In this document: one piece after another, positions 31,980 to 35,009 of the stretch
How positions within the stretch are numbered: position 1 is the stretch's first letter
How the letters are laid out: the number at the start of each line of letters is the position of its first letter
Source: an uncultured Silvanigrella sp.
Lineage (GTDB): Bacteria; Bdellovibrionota_B; Oligoflexia; Silvanigrellales; Silvanigrellaceae
Direction: 5' to 3'
NCBI GenBank assembly: GCA_903933385.1
Contig: CAIZJW010000256.1
Span: forward strand, 1-35,009
DNA: 35,009 nt
The notes under the pieces: model-generated
Databases searched by the model: none
Told to the model about the DNA's origin: nothing
The model's input: the letters and a program-made list of their open reading frames with translations, nothing else
Made by a program: the position numbers and the translations under genes

Positions 31980-33623
31980 ATGCCTGCAGATTTACGTGAA
32001 CTTGAAGAACAAACTCAGCGCAGACGCACGTTTGCCATTATTTCACACCCCGACGCCGGTAAAACCACTCTAACCGAAAAGCTACTGCTGCTTGGTGGTG
32101 CAATTCGCCTAGCTGGCTCGGTGAAAGCCAAAAAATCGAAAAAATTTGCGACTTCCGACTGGATGGAATTGGAAAAACAACGCGGAATTTCAGTTTCAAC
32201 AAGCGTGATGAATTTCGAATATCGAAACTTTGTCTGCAACCTGCTTGATACCCCTGGACACCAAGACTTCTCGGAAGACACCTATCGAACATTGGCGGCA
32301 GCAGATGCGGCCATTATGCTTATTGACGGCGCAAAGGGTGTAGAACCTCAAACGATCAAGCTTTTCGAGGTTTGCAAAATCCGTCAAATTCCGATCTTCA
32401 CTTTTGTGAATAAAATGGACCGAGACGCTCGTGACCCATTCGATCTCATGGATGAAATTGAGCAAGTTCTTGGTATTCAAACATACCCAATGACTTGGCC
32501 AATCAGCAGCGGCGAAAGATTCAAAGGCGTTATTGAGCGCAAGACCCGTCTCGTGCACTTTTTTCAAGGAAGAAACACAACTCTTGAAACACCAGCACAA
32601 CTCATTCCGCTAAACGACAAAGAGCAGCTCAGCGCTCTGGTGCCCGAGGCGGATCTCGAATCCACACTCGAAGGACTGGAGATGGTCGACACTGCAGGAA
32701 ATGATTTTGCCGAAGAGGCATTTCGCCGCGGTGAAATCTCTCCTGTGTTTTTTGGCAGTGCAATGACGAACTTCGGTGTTCGTGCATTTCTAGAGGCGTT
32801 CTTGGAAATGTGTCCTGGCCCTAGTTCCAAGGGGAGCAGTGCTGGTCCGGTCAATCCACTGTCTCAAAATTTCAGCGGCTTTGTTTTTAAGATTCAGGCC
32901 AACATGGATCCAAAACACCGCGACAGAATTGCCTTCCTAAGAATTGTAAGCGGTGTTTATGAAGCGGGACTGATGGTGAATCATTCGCGCCTTGGTCGCG
33001 AAATTAAGCTCACTCAACCGCAACAATTCTTCGCGCAGGAACGCACTGCGAGCGAACGAGCTTACGCCGGCGACATTGTCGGCATTTACGACCCCGGAAT
33101 TTTCGCAATCGGCGACTCACTCACTGAGCAACAAAAATTCGAGTTTGAAGGAATCCCACAATTCGCTCCGGAGAACTTTGGAGTGGTTCGAACATCGAGC
33201 GCGCTCAAGCGAAAACAACTTCTCAAAGGCCTCGTGCAACTTTGCCAAGAAGGCACTGTGCAGATGTTCGTCGACGAATCCAGAGCCGCGAGTGACCCCA
33301 TTCTTGCAGCAGTGGGAGTGCTTCAATTTGACGTCCTCTTGTTCAGATTGCGTAACGAATACAATGTTGATTGCGCACTGGATATTCTTCCCTACAAACA
33401 CGCACGCTGGACGAACGTCTCGGACACGGAAATTGCAGAAGCAAAAGAAAAAACTGACGCAACCGTGGTGCGGGACATGCAAGGAAATGCTCTGTTCTTA
33501 TTTCGCAACGATTTCAACATCTCTTATTTTCAAGAGACCTGCCCGAAAGTGGGTCTGTTCCGCAGCAATGCGACGCTCAAAGGCAACATGATGCGCTCCG
33601 CATCATCATTTTTCGACGAATGA
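31980..33623 (+). CDS. prfC: Peptide chain release factor 3
   Basis: 547 residues. RF3 is a GTPase that recycles RF1/RF2 from the ribosome after peptide release. The G motifs are clear: SHPDAGKTTL at about 22-31, the RGISVSTSV switch I at about 68-76, DTPGHQDF at about 89-96, and NKMD at about 144-147. RF3-specific sequences include WPISSGERFKGV and, late in the protein, FEGIPQFAPENFG and the C-terminal GVLQFDVLLFRLRNEYNVD. The length is slightly above the E. coli 529. A strong GGAGGGG lies just before the ATG at 31980 (three-base spacing). The intergenic stretch upstream holds no obvious promoter by eye. Confidence 0.96.
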   Translation: MPADLRELEEQTQRRRTFAIISHPDAGKTTLTEKLLLLGGAIRLAGSVKAKKSKKFATSDWMELEKQRGISVSTSVMNFEYRNFVCNLLDTPGHQDFSEDTYRTLAAADAAIMLIDGAKGVEPQTIKLFEVCKIRQIPIFTFVNKMDRDARDPFDLMDEIEQVLGIQTYPMTWPISSGERFKGVIERKTRLVHFFQGRNTTLETPAQLIPLNDKEQLSALVPEADLESTLEGLEMVDTAGNDFAEEAFRRGEISPVFFGSAMTNFGVRAFLEAFLEMCPGPSSKGSSAGPVNPLSQNFSGFVFKIQANMDPKHRDRIAFLRIVSGVYEAGLMVNHSRLGREIKLTQPQQFFAQERTASERAYAGDIVGIYDPGIFAIGDSLTEQQKFEFEGIPQFAPENFGVVRTSSALKRKQLLKGLVQLCQEGTVQMFVDESRAASDPILAAVGVLQFDVLLFRLRNEYNVDCALDILPYKHARWTNVSDTEIAEAKEKTDATVVRDMQGNALFLFRNDFNISYFQETCPKVGLFRSNATLKGNMMRSASSFFDE

Positions 33624-33634
33624 AAGAGCTGAAA

Positions 33635-33907
33635 ATGAATCAAGACAACAAGTCGAATTCAGACCAAGATACGAACGAAAGCCAAGAGAATTCCCTTGGC
33701 AAAGTTCTTCCCTTTCGTCGCCCAACACCCCAACCCACTCTTGTGAGACGCTCTGGCGATGGTGTGGGAACCAATCAGGGAGTTGGCCGCGACAAAAGCA
33801 AATTAGCGGCTTCAGCCCCCTGGAAAGGCAAGGTTGCTCAGGCACTTCAGATTGTATTGCTTGCCGGAGCTTTTCTCCTTGCACTCAAGAACTGTGGAAA
33901 AATCTAA
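33635..33907 (+). CDS. Small protein with C-terminal membrane segment
   Basis: About 90 residues from the ATG at 33635, or 95 from an ATG at 33620 that overlaps the prfC stop. The first 60 residues are polar, Asn/Asp/Ser/Gln-rich and probably disordered. Residues about 68-83 form one hydrophobic helix (ALQIVLLAGAFLLAL) followed by a short KNCGKI end. This is the shape of a tail-anchored small membrane protein. It is placed directly after prfC, so it is probably cotranscribed. I know no family. The reading frame could also be chance, but codon use and position favour a real gene. An AGAG-type ribosome site is weak. Confidence 0.6.
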   Translation: MNQDNKSNSDQDTNESQENSLGKVLPFRRPTPQPTLVRRSGDGVGTNQGVGRDKSKLAASAPWKGKVAQALQIVLLAGAFLLALKNCGKI

Positions 33908-33940
33908 AACTATTGAATTATTTTTTTTCGAACGAGGGAC

Positions 33941-33968
33941 TTGCGCTCGTCATTCGGCTTTGTTACAC
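33941..33968 (+). promoter_or_regulatory. Possible promoter of tRNA-Asp
   Basis: TTGCGC (33941-33946), 16 bp, TTACAC (33963-33968), then a GC-rich stretch up to the tRNA at 33983. Both boxes are partial matches. An imperfect inverted repeat with arms CGAACGAG and CTCGTcaTTCG (33929-33956) overlaps the -35. Confidence 0.3.
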
Positions 33969-33982
33969 ACCGTCTCTGCCGC

Positions 33983-34059
33983 GGGGGCGTAGTAGAGTTG
34001 GTTACAACGCTGGCCTGTCACGCCGGAGGTCGCGGGTTCAAGTCCCGTCGCTCCCGCCA
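33983..34059 (+). tRNA. tRNA-Asp (anticodon GTC)
   Basis: 77 bases including an encoded CCA (34057-34059). Acceptor GGGGGCG pairs with CGCTCCC (one G-U). The anticodon stem is CTGGC/GCCGG with loop CTGTCAC, giving anticodon GTC. The T stem is GCGGG/CCCGT with loop TTCAAGT. Discriminator base G fits Asp. A terminator follows within seven bases. Confidence 0.95.
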
Positions 34060-34065
34060 TCCCCC

Positions 34066-34100
34066 AAAACCCTGGTTCGCAAGAACCGGGGTTTTTTATT
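34066..34100 (+). terminator. Rho-independent terminator of tRNA-Asp
   Basis: A 13-pair stem (34066-34078 with 34083-34095, one G-U), GCAA tetraloop, and a run of six T. Typical strong terminator. Confidence 0.92.
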
Positions 34101-34175
34101 TCAAGTTTCCCTGAAACAAGCGCACGAAATTCTATTTAATATCAGCCGAAAGCAAACAAGAATAAGAGCAAAGCA

Positions 34176-34201
34176 GGGGGGGGGAATTCATGTGATGAAT
34201 T
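34176..34201. repeat. G9 homopolymer next to a perfect inverted repeat
   Basis: Nine consecutive G (34176-34184) adjoin AATTCAT-GTG-ATGAATT (34185-34201), a seven-base-pair perfect inverted repeat. It lies just downstream of tRNA-Trp on that gene's strand. The hairpin would be followed by C9 rather than T, so it is not a classic terminator. Confidence 0.6.
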
Positions 34202-34206
34202 TGAAG

Positions 34207-34282
34207 TGGCAGGCCAGGAGGGATTCGAACCCACAACCCGTTGATTTGGAATCAACTGCTCTACCGTTGGAGCTACTGACCT
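34207..34282 (-). tRNA. tRNA-Trp (anticodon CCA)
   Basis: 76 bases including encoded CCA. Acceptor AGGTCAG pairs with CTGGCCT (one T-G). The anticodon stem is GTTGA/TCAAC with loop TTCCAAA, giving anticodon CCA. The T loop is TTCGAAT. Discriminator base G matches Trp. It is on the opposite strand to tRNA-Asp. Bacterial tRNA-Trp often precedes secE-nusG; here dut lies divergently upstream. Confidence 0.95.
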
Positions 34283-34294
34283 ATGCGTGTGGGG

Positions 34295-34324
34295 TGTTTA
34301 CGCTGGAAGAAGCACCCCGGTCAA
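34295..34324 (-). promoter_or_regulatory. Possible promoter of tRNA-Trp
   Basis: Minus-strand TTGACC (34319-34324), 18 bp, TAAACA (34295-34300), about 12 bases before the tRNA. An inverted repeat GGGGTG/CACCCC (34291-34318) brackets the spacer. Confidence 0.4.
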
Positions 34325-34376
34325 GTTTTGACGAGCGCTCATAAAAGTGTTTTCGTCGCGGCGGAGGTTTCCAAGC

Positions 34377-34976
34377 ATGTTAAGAAAAAAAATTATCGCC
34401 GCCAAAGTGACTGGTTTGGGCAACCGTCTTCTCCCTCGCGCCACAGCGAAAATCTCGCATGCGTTGAGGCAGCTCCCATTAGAGCTGAGCGGAGCCCTGC
34501 CGGTATTGAGCCTCGAAAACTCTCGCCCCGACTACGACGCAGCGGGCGAAATCAACTACGCAACAGCATTATCGGCAGGCTTCGACCTGAAAGCAGCCGA
34601 CGACGTTGTGATTCCATCTGGTGAATGGCGGCTTGTGGACACTGGCCTCCGCCTGGCAACTCAACCAAATAAGCCGTCAGTTCGCATCCGATGGGGTCGC
34701 ACCGGATTCGACGTTGTCGCCGAACTCCAGATTCGGCCAAGAAGCGGACTAGCCGTCAAAAGAGGCATCACAGTCCTAAACGCACCCGGGACAGTCGATG
34801 CCGATTACGAGGGAAAAATAATGACTTGCCTGATGAATCACGGCAAGGAAGATTTTCGAGTCAAAAAAGGCGACAAAATCTCTCAGGGTGTTTTTGCCTT
34901 GGCAATTCGCCCACACAGCGTTGCGGTTGCCGATAAAACCCGCGGCGATGGCGGTTTTGGCTCCACAGGCCAGTAA
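34377..34976 (+). CDS. dut: Deoxyuridine 5'-triphosphate nucleotidohydrolase (dUTPase) with N-terminal extension
   Basis: 199 residues. It cleaves dUTP to dUMP and pyrophosphate, keeping uracil out of DNA and feeding dTMP synthesis; the active form is a trimer. All five motifs of the trimeric family are visible. Motif 1 is AGFDLKA near residue 72. Motif 2 is RPRSGLA near residue 121. Motif 3 is GTVDADYEGKI near residue 140. Motif 4 is KGDKISQGVFAL near residue 165. Motif 5 is RGDGGFGSTG at the end. The catalytic Asp is in motif 3. Usual length is about 150, so about 45 basic residues are extra at the N-terminus. Motif 1 is the usual position after that extension. GGAGG nine bases before the ATG at 34377 fixes the start. 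A GTG at 34347 lies before that ribosome site. Confidence 0.95.
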   Translation: MLRKKIIAAKVTGLGNRLLPRATAKISHALRQLPLELSGALPVLSLENSRPDYDAAGEINYATALSAGFDLKAADDVVIPSGEWRLVDTGLRLATQPNKPSVRIRWGRTGFDVVAELQIRPRSGLAVKRGITVLNAPGTVDADYEGKIMTCLMNHGKEDFRVKKGDKISQGVFALAIRPHSVAVADKTRGDGGFGSTGQ

Positions 34977-35009
34977 TTGACTTCATGGCCAAACTTGGGC
35001 AGACTCCGA

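Noticed and set aside
33913-34344. Open frame running through tRNA-Asp and tRNA-Trp
   Set aside because: It covers two well-formed tRNAs and a terminator, so it is not a gene.
34985-35009. ATG at 34985 as the start of a further gene
   Set aside because: Only eight codons remain before the window edge and there is no clear ribosome site.
1-35009. Insertion sequences, prophage, CRISPR arrays, rRNA genes
   Set aside because: No transposase or integrase motifs, no regular spaced repeats and no rRNA-like sequence were seen on either strand.

Overview
The window looks like a continuous piece of a bacterial chromosome from a Gram-negative organism. It is densely packed with mostly core genes and shows no insertion sequence, phage, CRISPR array or rRNA. 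Evidence for a Gram-negative envelope includes an AmpG-type muropeptide permease, a periplasmic HtrA/Deg protease, SecG and several proteins with signal peptides. The short RpoZ, the FadN-type beta-oxidation pair, the extended SecG and DEAD-box proteins, and many unrecognised exported or membrane proteins suggest a former deltaproteobacterium such as Bdellovibrionota. That lineage call is an inference; no marker here fixes it.

Layout. 1-5.4 kb: a partial ampG (-), a VC0807-like membrane protein (+), a DUF6165 gene (-), and a minus-strand peptide-type ABC importer (binding protein and two permeases, no ATPase nearby). 5.5-9.7 kb: rpoZ, a large unknown exported protein and metG in one plus-strand unit, ending at a strong hairpin terminator. 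9.8-13.7 kb, minus strand: a pentapeptide-repeat protein with a polyacidic segment, an XRE plus ImmA/IrrE-like protein without its zinc-binding histidines, and a solitary dnaK. Each of the last two has a clear promoter and terminator. 13.8-16.1 kb, plus strand: dedA, a site-2-protease-like protein with a broken active site, and a DHH/DHHA1 phosphoesterase. 16.2-19.8 kb: a FadN-like hydroxyacyl-CoA dehydrogenase/enoyl-CoA hydratase and its thiolase. 19.8-23.0 kb: htrA with a structured leader, a DUF429-like protein and an overlapping small gene. 23.0-27.4 kb: secG (-), and divergently a DEAD-box helicase with very long tails plus an EEP-family phosphohydrolase. 27.4-31.7 kb: a tightly packed minus-strand set of five genes, four of them unrecognised (membrane-anchored coiled-coil protein, two exported or exposed proteins, one small protein), ending in rsmE. 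31.9-35.0 kb: prfC, a small tail-anchored-looking protein, tRNA-Asp, tRNA-Trp (opposite strand) and dut.

No gene-free stretch exceeds about 240 bases. Two points stand out. First, two separate metalloprotease-fold proteins 3-4 kb apart have both lost the first histidine of HEXXH to arginine. Second, the five-gene set at 27.4-31.7 kb looks like an undescribed envelope-associated module. All assignments come from reading the sequence; no searches were run.
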